Shown here in pieces: positions 23,074 through 34,405 of a stretch of DNA of 50,104 nt. The notes below the pieces were generated by a model. That model saw only the letters and a list, made by a program, of their open reading frames with translations. It did not search any database and was not told the DNA's origin. Position 1 is the first letter of the stretch, and the number at the start of each line of letters is the position of its first letter. The position numbers and the translations under genes are program-made. The DNA lies in assembly GCA_000695325.1 (NCBI GenBank), contig AVPN01000412.1, forward strand, positions 4,032 to 54,135. The letters run 5' to 3'. Origin of the DNA: Pleurobrachia bachei. Lineage: Eukaryota > Ctenophora > Tentaculata > Cydippida > Pleurobrachiidae.

Positions 23074-23198
23074 CCAGATAGTTTAGAAGCAGAAAGAGTC
23101 CTGAAGACATCTTTCTTCCCACTGTCAGCCGTCCCAGGACGTCCCACGCTACCATCATTCATCATGAGATGGGACTGGGACTCAGAGAGCAGAATCAT
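23074..23198 (-). CDS. Candidate first exon, copy 2 (MILLSESQSHLMMNDGSVGR...)
   Basis: Paralogue of 19149-19273, same length (125 nt), donor and phase 2. Confidence 0.45.
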
Positions 23199-24009
23199 CT
23201 AATCAATATAATACTGATCACATGTCGATTTCAGTACTGATGAGTTCAATCTTCTTCAGATAATCTCGTCAACCAACTAATTTGTAACAATGTTTCACAA
23301 TAACTAATCAATCTTAGAACGTACTGCGATACCCGAAGGTGCAAAACCACAAAAAGTCTTGTTACAACGCTACAATTCAGCATTTGCAATTAATTGGCAG
23401 TGAGACTTGAATTCTGCCCAGCTACCTTACCATCATAATATGCATCTACTAGCTGCGAGTTAGCTGAATATATCTTATTTCTCATGAATTATAGAAATCA
23501 TGTGACAATGTGCACGTTATGCTGCTCATGTCCATGCACTAAGTCTCAAGGACCTTCATAGAAAGAGTCCAGAAATATAAAGAGAGAAACGTAGGAAGAT
23601 CAGGGAGATAGATGTAGTTAAAATGAATCAGAACATGACCATGATTAAACATGACCATGCTACGTTCTTAGGAAACGCGATCATCTGATCTCCAGGAGAC
23701 TCCAATTGACTACTTGATTGGCGAGTGACTATTATCCCAGCTTCCCCTCCCACGACCCCCACAAAGGGTCGAGTAATATTGATTATTGAATCAGTTGATT
23801 ACCCGTTCATTATTGAATTGGGAACAAAATATATCACACAATCACACTCATTCACACTCGCATAGAATCAACAACTCGCACTGATTTCAAGTCACTCATT
23901 CGAACACACAACTTCACACGCTCTCTCTCTTTCTTCGCAGATCAGCTATATCACGAATCATCACGAATCTGCACACTTTCACTCTTTCTTCACAGATCAT
24001 CATCTCACA

Positions 24010-27000
24010 TCATATATCAGCTCCCGTCTTACCCCCATGTTCCTTCAGGTATGCAATAACATCCCCGTGGTTGTATTTGATGGCATCATCCATAGGGGTG
24101 CACTCCCACCTATCTTTAGGGTTTATCTGTACTTTAGCCTTCTCAATCAGGAACTTGACCACGTTCACATTACCTGGGCAGGATAGAGATATGGTATTAC
24201 CATTACTGGTGTTACACAACTGTGTCTGGCGGCACCAACCCGATCTGAGTGTGCTTTGAGAATCAAGACGGGGTTGTGAGATTTAGAATCGAAACGGGGT
24301 CTGGCACCACCAGACAGCTGCAATGACATGATTGGAAAGGCACTCCATGAACCCAGTAGTACTTACCCCCACAAACAGCCAGGTGTATAGCAGTTCTTCC
24401 ATCATAATCGGGGAAATCAAAGTTTACACCCTCCTTTAGGTACCGGTATAGGGTTGTCATTTTACCTTCCAGGGATGCAAATATCAACGTCAGATTCTGC
24501 TGCTCCTGTAATTGATACAATTATTTAATGAGTGTATTTAGCTTATTTATATTGAAAAAGTGGGTTTGAGTGAGTTTGCGAAAAACAACGTCCTCATGAG
24601 CTCGCTGGCGGCGCCAGACCCCCATTTGAAATTAACTCAGCTCAGATGGGGTCGCGGCGCTAGACGGCCCATTGAGCAAATATCCAGCTATTGGAGATAG
24701 GTATGAGGTTCTATAAAAATGCTTATAATGGCGAGTATTTTGTGTGTATTTAGTTACATATACTCGGCGGCTCGGCCTATGATCATCCCTCTATTTTTCC
24801 GGTGAATTTAACTTGTTTTTTGAGGCCCATTTTATTTAAAGAGGTTCGAACAATGCAATATAACAAGATCACTTAAATTTTTTAAATATCTCTCCAGCTC
24901 TGTATGTCTCTATCTTTCTGTCTCTGTCTCCGTCTGGCTTTCTCTCACAAACTGTGCCTCTCTCTCCCTCACTATTTTGTTGGCTTATTTTGTTGCGCTA
25001 AAATATAATAAATGATTCATTAAACGTAAAACTTATAGCACGACGCGACGGTGATGAATGCTGAATGAACCGCATCTAGTTCTACTGCAAGTTATTTTGT
25101 TGTAATGTAAATCATCTAGTGCCCCACGAATTGCAATTGAATTTTTTTCATTGCACTACCAGCTATGAGCTAATCCATGCAGCTAACTAGTTTACCTTGT
25201 TCTCTCGCACTACCCTAATCCCAGCTATTTTATTTACTTTACCTTGCTCTCTGAGAAGCGTTGTCTCCGCGGATCACACTTCTCTCCCGTGTTTGTGAGG
25301 GTAGGATCGAACTGGTGGAACACAAACCTCTTTGTAAACTCCTGTAGAGAGAGAGTAGTATGTTATTATAGCTAATAGCAGTATCGGAGCGCGCGATCTG
25401 TAGGCAGAACCTGGCAATTATACTTATAGTAGTCTGGATGTAAAATGGTTACAAATTAAATTTTATTTTCCCGGGTTCGCTTAGAGGACCGGCGACCACC
25501 CTAAATAAAATGAGTTTTATCACCCCCATGGAATTTGTTTGAATAGATAGAGGGGACCATTAGGAGTAGGTCATAAATATTTAGTGGTTGACGGCAATAT
25601 TTTAGTTTAAATGATTTATTTATTATAGCGTTTATTGTATTGTCGGAGTCGCCCCACCCACCTAAAAAGACAAATAAAAAGGGGAGCCTTCTACGTTTTT
25701 TATCGGGTATTTTCCTACCTTACAGAATTTGAGAGCTCGAAGGGGATTCTTGCTCCTGTCCAGTCGGGGAGAGTAGAGGCACATTCCCAGGACATTAGGG
25801 ATCACTAACATTAGTGCACCTGCCTTGTTACTTTTAGCTGGGAGGCCGACCTGAGGGGGTGGTAGTTGTTTAGAATTAGAAATCATGGAAAGGGGGTATG
25901 AAAAAAGGGATTTATTAGTTTTTGTAGAACAACTTTCCCATTGCTTATCAAAGGGATCACCCACTGCAAGATACCCAGTGTTTCCTAAAGTTACAAAATT
26001 CATTCATAGGTCCCCTTCTTGTGCCTGCATCTGCATCGAATGATGAACCAGTAAGGACTATGATCATGTTCTCCTGTATTGCATTCCTTGCCACACTGGT
26101 TCACCTTGGAGCACCCTCATCTACGTACAAGATCAGAGCACTAAACATTGTCCCCGCCGGTGGTAGTAAATATGAATACGAGAAGGTAGCCTGTTTGAAC
26201 GGTATTGTTAACCAGCTCAGCTACTCAGGATCAGATGGTAACATAACTTGGAAATTCGCCAACTTTACCGCGGTTACCCCCTTTAATGGTAACTATGTGG
26301 AGTGCCGGAGTGTTTTTGATCTCATACAATTCGTGGACAACAAGTTTTTGCCTGGAGAGCGAGAACCGACGGATGTCATGCTCAAAGAATTATACAAGTT
26401 TCTCCAGCTACACTCTACGATTGGTATAACGTGCGTTATTGGGGGTACAGATCCTGATGAGACCAAGGTGAAATGTACTAGAACAAGTGCCTGCTTGACT
26501 GATGAGTGCCAGTGTAAATATGGCGGGAAACCTATGTTCTACTGCCCAGGAAAGTTGGGTGGATGCATTCCTTTCTCCCAAGTGTGTGATGGTGTAGCCA
26601 ACTGTGAGGGAGGCACAGACGAGTGTATGTGTAGCGGGGCCGTGACAGTTCGGTGTCTTCCAGACAAATCTTACACTGGGTGTATTCCCGAGACAGAGCT
26701 TTGTTCTCAGGGCCTAAAAAGAGCTCTATCCTACTTGTCTTGCGATGGTTACTCCAGCGTGCAATGTGACAAAATCAAATCTGTGTCAGAGACCATCCGA
26801 ACCGTTCTGAAAATGGATCAGATGGAAATCTTTCGGGCTGTCAATAGACTCAAGGCCACAGGAGTGAGCACTGATCCGGAAGCAGAGGCCTGTGAAAAAG
26901 TTATCCGGCTGTATCTCCCGAAGAACAAAACATCTGATCCTGAAAGCTGGCTGGTGGGCCTTTGCAAAAGGATAAAAGTGGGGATAACAGGCGTCAGCAT

Positions 27001-30000
27001 GGCAGCCCTATTTTCCTGTGATCCCTACAACGGTGACTATCTCTGGGACCCGGGACAGGTATGTGATGGTTTTATCGACTGTTCAAATGGGCACGATGAG
27101 TTATATTGTCCAGAGAGGTTCTATTGTAGTGGTCTTGAGACGGAACATGATCAGGTCACTTGGATTGACGAGAGGAGGGTATGTGACGGGGTGAGGGACT
27201 GCGCCAATGGGATGGATGAGTGTGTGGGGTGTCCAACAGGGCGACTCAGTTCTAGAAAGTTTCTCATTCGATCGAATGTGTTGAGTTTCTTTGCATTCAC
27301 TGGAGGAGTGGCTATTGTGTTGCTAAACATCAAAATAGGACAGGAAACGATCCAAACGAGCCCGGAGAGTAAACCTGGAAAAATTGACAGGGTTCTGAGG
27401 ATACAGGTGGCATTTTATGATCTCTTGATGGGACTCTATCTCGTAATTTTGATTCTTTTTGCGATGGGTCTACGTTCCTTTGGTGAGTATTGTCAGCTGG
27501 ACGAAAAGTGGAGATCCAGCCTCAGCTGTTCAGCGCTCGGATGCCTCTTCTCCTTCTCCTCTCACGGATCCTTCCTCCTCATAACCATGATGAGCTTAGT
27601 CCGGTGCCTGACCTGCTTGGATTTGGTGAAGGATATCTCCATAAGGGCCATTTGGGTAATTTCGATAGTCCTCGGAGTCCTAAACCTTGTCCATGCCATC
27701 CTCCCAGCGCTACCCCTGCCCGCGATCCAGAGGGTATTCCGGACGGATATCCTGTTACTGTCTGGCCAGGAGAATCCCTTTATACCTAGTTATGACGAGA
27801 AACATCTCCGAATGATGCACTCTCTCGCTTACAACACAACTGAGGATGGTGCTTCGCTGAGCATTGAGACGGTACTAGTGGACCTTCGGGATCTAACATC
27901 GAAGCCGGAAATCTTTGACTACCTCAGCATTGGCTACTATGGAAACAGCCCTCTTTGTCTTGCCAACATCTTCAAAAACCAGGCCAGCTACCTCGGCTAC
28001 AAGATAGCATACTGTGTGGTAGTTGGTGTGTTGCTAAGTATTCTCACCATCTCCTATGTCTCCATCCTGGTGGGGAGCTTCCTATCCTCGACCAACAGCG
28101 GGCTGAATAACACCGAATATGTTGACAAGCTCGCCCTCAAGCTGTCTCTACTAATCGGAAGTCAGGTGGTCGCTTGGCTGTCCTACGTCATGACCGTTCT
28201 CTACTACAGCTGGATTAACCCAGCAGCTCCGCCTAGTGTTATCTATGAGGTGTTTAGTTTGGTGGTGCTGCCTAGCAACAGCCTACTAAACCCCATCTTC
28301 TACAGCACCATATACCGGAGTATGGGGGAGTGGGCCTGGAAGATCTGGAGGAGATGTATCCCGGAAATAATTGAATAAAATTCACCGGGAGTTCGGGGGA
28401 TCAAAACTGCTGTTGTTTGAGATTAATGCTCCGATCCAGTTTACAGATTTCAGCCCCCCCCCCCCAAAATGACTCGAAAATACACGGACTCAAAAGCTGA
28501 AACATGAATTCTCCGCTGTAATCATTTACTCCACAGCAGTTCATTAGACTGAGACAGTTCCTAACTGCGTCCGGAAGAGCGGCCTTTTCCGCTGAAAGTT
28601 GTTTTCCAATTATGTTATGTGTTGTTGTTAATTAATTTAGAGCTGGTAAATAAATGTTTCAATTTGCAAAGAAAGCGGTACCTCGCTTGGCTACATTCGT
28701 GACGCAGTCACACCTACACTACCAGCCGCTACACCTGGTCTATAATACCTGTTAGGGGGCAGATTCCGCCAGCGGCTAGCGTTGCTGCGATAACACTGGC
28801 ACTAGCACATGTTGCCTCAATTGAGGAGAAGTGAATATCCAGCTCAGTGACCTCGTCCAGGATAATCTGTGGAGAGGTAGTTGTCAGGGGAATAGGGAAA
28901 TGTTTACAATGTACATCTACTACACTGGAAACCATTATTAATTAACCACGTTAATTTGCATGGCATGAAAGCGACTATATATATATATATAGTGTGCCGA
29001 TTCCCCGTGGATCATGTCAACGGATTATTATTATAAAACTCTTACAATATGAATATGGTGTAAAAAATACACTCCTAAACACGTTGATGAGTGAGCCTCT
29101 TCCACATGCTTCGATCTAGAGCAAGAGTCATGACTTTATTAAAGTCTTTAGAGAAATCAAGGCCTCTCTCCCTGAGGTCACCCTTTAAAACATTCAACAA
29201 ATTAGTCTGGTGTCTCCCTCTTCTACCTTTCATATCTGAGGTGCCGAACAGTGCAAACTTTATAGCCATCATTGCAGGGGCATTTGACTGGCTGCGGAGG
29301 ATGTGTCCAAACATTTTCCATCTGGCAACAGTAATCCGTTCGCTGAGCGGCCTGGTGTTACACCTCTGATAGAGGGTAGCGTTCGAGATACAAATAGGAT
29401 AATGAATCTTCAGGATACTTCTCAGATGTTTTCGGTGACATACATCGAGATACTCCAAAGATTTTTTGGGTGCAGCCCAGCTGTTGCAGTTGTAAAGCAT
29501 AACAGAAACGACTTGGGCCTCGTAGAGCTTCAGTCTCACTGCTAAAGATATCCGAGTACCCTGCTCCCATACATTTTTGTATGTGTTGAAAGCTATATTT
29601 GCTAAAATACAGCGGCGTTCGATGTCCTCAATACAGCCGAGTTTGGATCCGAGTGAAACGTTTGACCGCCATGGCTCGCGGTCCTTTAGCAGTTCACCTT
29701 TACTGTCCCTTTCATCCTTGGCTGCTAGAAACACATGAACATTTTCAGTTTTTGACTCATTTACTTGTAGGTTCCATTCGCCGAGAATCTCCTTACAGAT
29801 GGGTAGCAAGTCGGTCGAGGTGTGTATTAAGTTTCCACGATGCTAAACGTAGCTGGATCATTGTAGTAAACAAGAGGATGATGAAAATAGGAGTGTAGAC
29901 TCTGGCACGCACTGGGGCGGGTGATGCTGGTAGGGTGAAAAAAGCAGAGTGGGTTGGGGATCGTACTAAAACGTCGAAGCGACTATGTGAATACAATGTG

Positions 30001-32398
30001 TAAACCATCCTAAAAGATTATAAAGATTCTAACAGCTAATACCACCCACGGGTTGTTGAGCAATAAGGGTGTGAGATCTCCCACCGGCCCTTACTCAACA
30101 ACCCACATGGCGCCATGGTGGGGAGGGGGACTCACGTTATCATCTTTGTTCAGGCACTTGTTGGTTTTGAGGAAGTGACCCACAGCGTACAATCGGTTGG
30201 AGTGGTCCTTCAGGGCCAGGGAGAGGGAGTTGTTAAACCCAATATAGTCATTACCAGCAAACCTAGGAAACAGTATCAATAAAAACTAGCAAAAATTGAT
30301 GTCCATGCTAAGTAATGATGATCTACTTGGCCGCTTCTAAAACGGGCGTGTGGTAGCTATCACTCAGATTGGCAACCCATTGGCAACCCATTGCATTTTA
30401 AACTCACGCCTGGACGACAGTTGAAAAGTACTCGAACCGCTCGGAGAAGCAGAGTTTAGGCTTCATCAGGGAGTTCAGAGTCACTCCACCCGTCATAAGA
30501 AGTGGGTTATGGGGTCGTCCGTCCTTTAGGGCTAGGGCCTCAGCCTGGGTTCCACTGGGCTCCTTGCCAATGTACTTGTGGACATACTCACAGGATTCAT
30601 CACTAGCCACCATACAGTATGAGATCACTCGGGCCAGGTCGAGTAGGGGAAACCTACAATAGGGGAGTTCCGAGTAGGTGAGGGTGCCCAATTAGTAAAT
30701 TAATTATCAAATCAATTAGTATTGGGAATATATATTCCACGCTGAAACACACTACAACACACTACTAACGGGTTAGTGGAGTTCCCAATACTGAATCTCT
30801 GCCCATCAACAGTGGTAACAGAGAGGCCCCACGCGTCAGGGTCCACATTTCTTAATTGGGGTGTCAGGGACTCAACCTGCAACAGATAGTATCTTGTTAA
30901 TAGCCACCCGGAGTGTATAGAAGGGTAGTAGATTGTTACTCTTCTGCCCCTTACTCAACAAGTGGTAAATCCGTCTATAACCTCGATTAACCCAATCGTT
31001 CATGTGCTGTGCATGTAAGAGGCACCAGACCCCTCTCAACATTAACTCTCACCGTTCCCTCGGTGATATCCTTGCAGGAGTCGAAACACTCCACAAGGTG
31101 GTCTGTGAAGGTCTTCCACTCAGGGATGATCAGGTTACCATGTAGAGCCTGTTGGCAGAACACTAGATTGGAGCCGAGACATCTTTTGAAGTCATCAGGG
31201 GGCATAGTCTCAGGCATTACCCCCTCCCTACTGTATGCCTTCATTCTGAAATGAAGTTAGAGAGTTAGAGAGAATAATTGAAAGGGTGGTAATGATGATT
31301 GGGAACCTGCACATGCACCCAGAACAACTTGGACTCGTTTGTTACACCTAAAAACACAACTCTCTCGACCCCATTTCATTGTCTCAAATCCAACCTACTT
31401 GTTGATGATGTTCTTGAAGCGAGGATCAGAGAGAGGGAACAGCCCGATTGACTGAAGATAATGTAGGAATTTAGAGATCACAATCTCATTGTCCTCCATG
31501 AACTCCATCAGTAGGTGATCATCAATCTCAGGAACCTCTGCCGACTCCGATCTGAAACAGTTAAATAGTGTAAGCAGTTGTACTACCAAGGATACACTAC
31601 TATAACACATGTCCACACCGTTAGAGTTCACGTTTTTGAAAATGCCCTCAATCAGATGAAAGAATTACTTGTGTGAAAAGAAATTTTTTAAAGAAAGTGT
31701 ATAAGAGATTTTGATTTAAATGAGTCTTACTGGCATGTCACGGAAAAATCATCGGAACTTCGGCGGCCGGAAGTTTCCCGTTCGAAGGAAGCTCGTGATA
31801 GGCTCCTGCAGTAGTATTAAAAGGTTTTATGAAGGAGTAATATATGAAGGAGTAAATCTCTCGTTTTTTCCCCGATAAATGGGTTAAATACGGCACACTT
31901 AAAGAGTACACTGCCCTTATCGAGTAGAAGGCATTAAGTCCAAATTTTCGAAAATTGAGTTATTGGTACCAGCTTCTTCAGAATTTCAAGCTCATTAAGA
32001 TGAAATTAGTCTCATCTTCCAATCTTGATTATTGAAGGAGCTACAAGCATTTTAAGCTTTTTGCTAGTTGTTTTGGTAAAAGGAATTATGTCCTCAGAAA
32101 CTCTTACAGACGCATAGAAGGAATTAAGTCCCCTCAAAATAAATTTGTAATGCCTTTTACACGATAATGGACTTAGTTCCTTTTACAACGTAGAAGGAAT
32201 TAAGTCCAACTTACACACATTTCCTTACACACGAAATCCTTACTCTGTCCGGGAGAATCGTGATCCTAGCCACGAATGAAAATAAAATAAAGTTTTCAAA
32301 ATTTTACTTTTGGTGAACTTAAGAAATAGTATGTAATTAAGCTTTCAATTTAAATTAAAATAAAAGGAGAGGAATTCGAAGACAGTCTAAAGAGAGAC

Positions 32399-32433
<35 letters not shown>

Positions 32434-32436
32434 TAC

Positions 32437-32494
<58 letters not shown>

Positions 32495-32957
32495 CCACCC
32501 CGCTCCAGAGAGGACAGCCACCCCGTTCCAGAGAAGACAGCCACCCCGCTCCAGAGAGGACAGCCACCCCGTTCCAGAGAAGACAGCCACCCCGCTCCAG
32601 AGAGGACAGCCACCCCGTTCCAGAGAAGACAGCCACCCCGCTCCAGAGAGGACAGCCACCCCGTTCCAGAGAAGACAGCCACCCCGCTCCAGAGAGGACA
32701 GCCACCCCGTTCCAGAGAAGACAGCCACCCCGCTCCAGAGAGGACAGCCACCCCGTTCCAGAGAAGACAGCCACCCCGCTCCAGAGAGGACAGCCACCCC
32801 GTTCCAGAGAAGACAGCCACCCCGCTCCAGAGAGGACAGCTACCCCGTTCCAGAGGGGAGAACCGATAGGAGGTGGTGGCCGGTGGACCAACTCCCCCCT
32901 CTCTCTCTCTGAACCTCTCTCTCTCTGACCCTCATTCTCTCTGTTCTTTTCTCTCTG

Positions 32958-32991
<34 letters not shown>

Positions 32992-34405
32992 ACTCTCTTC
33001 CTGACCTTTTACTTAAATTGAAAAATTAACTATATTTTTTTACGGATTTTTAAGTTTACCGAAAGTAAAATTTTGAAAACTTTATTTTATATTCATTCGT
33101 CGCCAGGATCATAATCCTCCCGGACAGAGTAAGGGATTTCGTGTGTAAGCAAATGTGTGTAAGTTGGACTTAATCCCTTCTACGTTGTAAAAGGAACTAA
33201 GTCCATTATCGTGTAAAAGGCATTACACATTTATTTTGAGGGGACTTAATTCCTTTTATGCGTCTGTCAGAGTTTCTGAGGACATAATTCCTTTTACAAT
33301 TTCCCCTAACAAGAAACTTTAAAGGGGAATATCTCGAAACGAGATTTTGGCGCTTAATGCCTTTTACTCGATAACGGCAGTACAATACGGCATACCATAA
33401 GTTAGCAAACGCAAGTTTCCACTCGTCTTTTGCGCCGCTTGATTTTATGCTGATGATTCAATGCTTTAGTAACCTAGACATAAAGTTTGGCCAAACACAC
33501 AGTACTACTGCAGATAGCTCTATTTCGGTCTCAACTTTGATTAATTTAGATTTGCTAGACTGCTTTTTCAGTGCTTTAAGGTACTGTGCTTCGTTTGGCC
33601 AAAGGCGCCTGCGGGCACTTCTTCTCCCATAGGCCATAATTTAAAATTTGTTAAATATAAACCACACTGAAGCATTCAGTGGCAATTTTTTTCAACGCAC
33701 GCAGTAGTGGAGTGAGGAACTGTCTCCTTATGATCCCCAATCTCCTTATGATCCCCAATCTCCTTATGATCCCCAGGTACGGGTTGTCGAGTGACAGGTG
33801 GAGAACCAACTGCGGCTAATGTTTCCTCCTTCTCAGCCTCTTTAGTAGCAGGATTTTCAGTTTCCGCAGGCTTCACATCAACATTATTATCAGCAGGTTG
33901 GGGATTATCAAGAGCCGCAGGGGTTGTTGGCTCGGTATCCTTTTTAGCTCGACCCGGGGCTTTCAAATCCTTAGGAACCGTCATAACTTTACAGACAAAT
34001 TTTTTCAAAAGTTGGAGGAGAGAAACACAACAACCAAGTGTTGCCGATACACAGAGAAAATGGATTTATGGCCTGGTACTGTGCTAAAATTTTATCACTA
34101 GCGTTTCCGTGCACAACATATGTTTCTCTCTCTATCCCAACTATCTCTCTCGTCTCTCTCCCCTTTTTTCCCCAACCAATACCCAGCTGCAACAGCTTGC
34201 ACAACAAAATTACAGCACCTCCACAACAACAATTTATTTTATGAAGGAGCTCTCTACAAGTGATAACATGTCAGTGTCACTCCTTTTTTTGATACCCTTT
34301 GGATGGGGCTGGACTGGTATTGTTGTCAACATCATTTAGATTGATTTCCAAATCATCCGGAGATTTTCCAGAGTTAGCAGGTGAACTAGGGATGGAGACA
34401 ACCAT
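24010..34405 (-). CDS. Glutaminase-like protein 2 (probable pseudoenzyme)
   Basis: Twelve exons, 5' to 3': 34405-34296, 31551-31399, 31245-31053, 30876-30770, 30653-30408, 30262-30136, 28866-28749, 28591-28497, 25850-25719, 25341-25243, 24505-24367, 24173-24010; 560 residues with every phase matching. Exon 1 (MVVSIPSSPANSGKSPDD) is disordered. Family motifs: WGLSVTTVDGQRFS, YVHKYIGKEPSG, RPHNP, NDYIGFNNS, ASASVIAATLAAGG, VGLPAKS, FHQFDP, then ankyrins (DYDGRTAIHLA, DRWECTPMDDA). The catalytic S-x-x-K is D193-L-A-R196 and other active-site positions are changed. Exon 28591-28497 is followed on the minus strand by CTTTTG, not GT, so the intron holding the LDLa-GPCR has no normal donor; a GTAAAT inside the exon could serve. 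The 31551 exon fuses what gene 1 splits by an intron. Confidence 0.88.
24224..24315. mobile_element. Short MITE, GTCTGGCGGC family
   Basis: Starts gtctggcggcaccaa, ends gcaccaccagac; sits between the two ankyrin exons of glutaminase-like gene 2. Confidence 0.55.
24604..24665. mobile_element. Short MITE, GTCTGGCGGC family (diverged)
   Basis: gctggcggcgcc at one end and gcggcgctagac at the other, with the shared inner ctcagatggggt. Absent from the matching place near 20750 in the other segmental copy, so inserted after (or lost from) that duplication. Confidence 0.45.
26060..28378 (+). CDS. Intronless LDLa-repeat GPCR (LGR/GRL101-like)
   Basis: Single-exon receptor of 772 residues, antisense inside an intron of glutaminase-like gene 2. 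I chose the ATG at 26060 because it opens a signal peptide (MIMFSCIAFLATLVHLGA); the open frame extends slightly further 5'. The ectodomain has LDLa-type cysteine modules with C-D-G-x-x-x-C and D/E clusters (CDGVANCEGGTDEC, CDGFIDCSNGHDELYC, CDGVRDCANGMDEC). Seven helices follow. TM3 ends in SLVRC where LGR receptors have SLERW; TM7 reads NSLLNPIFYS; extracellular loop 2 carries YYGNSPLC, like relaxin/LGR receptors. No leucine-rich repeats. The stop codon overlaps an AATAAA poly(A) signal (28374-28379). Lack of introns suggests retroposition. Ligand unknown. Confidence 0.9.
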   Translation: MIMFSCIAFLATLVHLGAPSSTYKIRALNIVPAGGSKYEYEKVACLNGIVNQLSYSGSDGNITWKFANFTAVTPFNGNYVECRSVFDLIQFVDNKFLPGEREPTDVMLKELYKFLQLHSTIGITCVIGGTDPDETKVKCTRTSACLTDECQCKYGGKPMFYCPGKLGGCIPFSQVCDGVANCEGGTDECMCSGAVTVRCLPDKSYTGCIPETELCSQGLKRALSYLSCDGYSSVQCDKIKSVSETIRTVLKMDQMEIFRAVNRLKATGVSTDPEAEACEKVIRLYLPKNKTSDPESWLVGLCKRIKVGITGVSMAALFSCDPYNGDYLWDPGQVCDGFIDCSNGHDELYCPERFYCSGLETEHDQVTWIDERRVCDGVRDCANGMDECVGCPTGRLSSRKFLIRSNVLSFFAFTGGVAIVLLNIKIGQETIQTSPESKPGKIDRVLRIQVAFYDLLMGLYLVILILFAMGLRSFGEYCQLDEKWRSSLSCSALGCLFSFSSHGSFLLITMMSLVRCLTCLDLVKDISIRAIWVISIVLGVLNLVHAILPALPLPAIQRVFRTDILLLSGQENPFIPSYDEKHLRMMHSLAYNTTEDGASLSIETVLVDLRDLTSKPEIFDYLSIGYYGNSPLCLANIFKNQASYLGYKIAYCVVVGVLLSILTISYVSILVGSFLSSTNSGLNNTEYVDKLALKLSLLIGSQVVAWLSYVMTVLYYSWINPAAPPSVIYEVFSLVVLPSNSLLNPIFYSTIYRSMGEWAWKIWRRCIPEIIE
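29075..29809 (-). mobile_element. LINE 3' fragment (reverse-transcriptase C-terminus)
   Basis: A 244-residue open frame resembling the region after the polymerase core of non-LTR retrotransposons: LRLKLYEAQVVSVMLYNCNSW, then a conserved tail with ISNATLYQRC, RITVARWKMFGHILRS and KGRRGRHQTNLL. The endonuclease and RT catalytic motifs are missing upstream, so it is a 5'-truncated copy. It lies in an intron of glutaminase-like gene 2 in the same orientation. The open frame suggests recent insertion. I do not assign the clade. Confidence 0.8.
31905..33390. mobile_element. Large foldback DNA element with satellite core
   Basis: Long inverted arms, about 31905-32331 and 33048-33385, read inward from ttatcgagtagaaggcatta and its complement. 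They share subterminal motifs (aaggcatta, ggaattaagtcc), the cggacagagta block and a tttgaaaact/ttactttc end. Between the arms lie GA tracts and an array of 46-bp units. No transposase is seen. It sits in intron 1 of glutaminase-like gene 2. Arm divergence of roughly ten percent by eye suggests it is not brand new. Confidence 0.75.
32493..32861. repeat. 46-bp satellite array (8 units)
   Basis: Units alternate two 23-bp halves, agccaccccgctccagagag and agccaccccgttccagagaa plus gac. They are nearly identical. The array forms the core of the foldback element; its long open frames are repeat artefacts. Confidence 0.95.
33676..34008 (-). CDS. Disordered Pro/Glu/Lys-rich open frame (uncertain)
   Basis: Up to 110 residues, or about 102 if started at MTVPKDLKAPGRAKKD. 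The composition is rich in Pro, Ala, Glu, Thr and Lys, with three perfect 18-bp repeats encoding GDHKEI near the C-terminus. It lies in intron 1 of glutaminase-like gene 2. It could be another alternative N-terminal exon or a small separate gene, but I found no phase-correct donor to exon 31551. Confidence 0.3.
   Translation of the reverse strand: MKKFVCKVMTVPKDLKAPGRAKKDTEPTTPAALDNPQPADNNVDVKPAETENPATKEAEKEETLAAVGSPPVTRQPVPGDHKEIGDHKEIGDHKETVPHSTTACVEKNCH

Noticed and set aside
26021-26059. Extra N-terminal residues before the LDLa-GPCR signal peptide
   Set aside because: The frame begins with a GTG codon there; the ATG at 26060 starts a clean signal peptide.
32350-32993. Long open frames of repeated GWLSSLERGGCPL on the minus strand
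   Set aside because: They are translations of the 46-bp satellite in several frames, not a gene.
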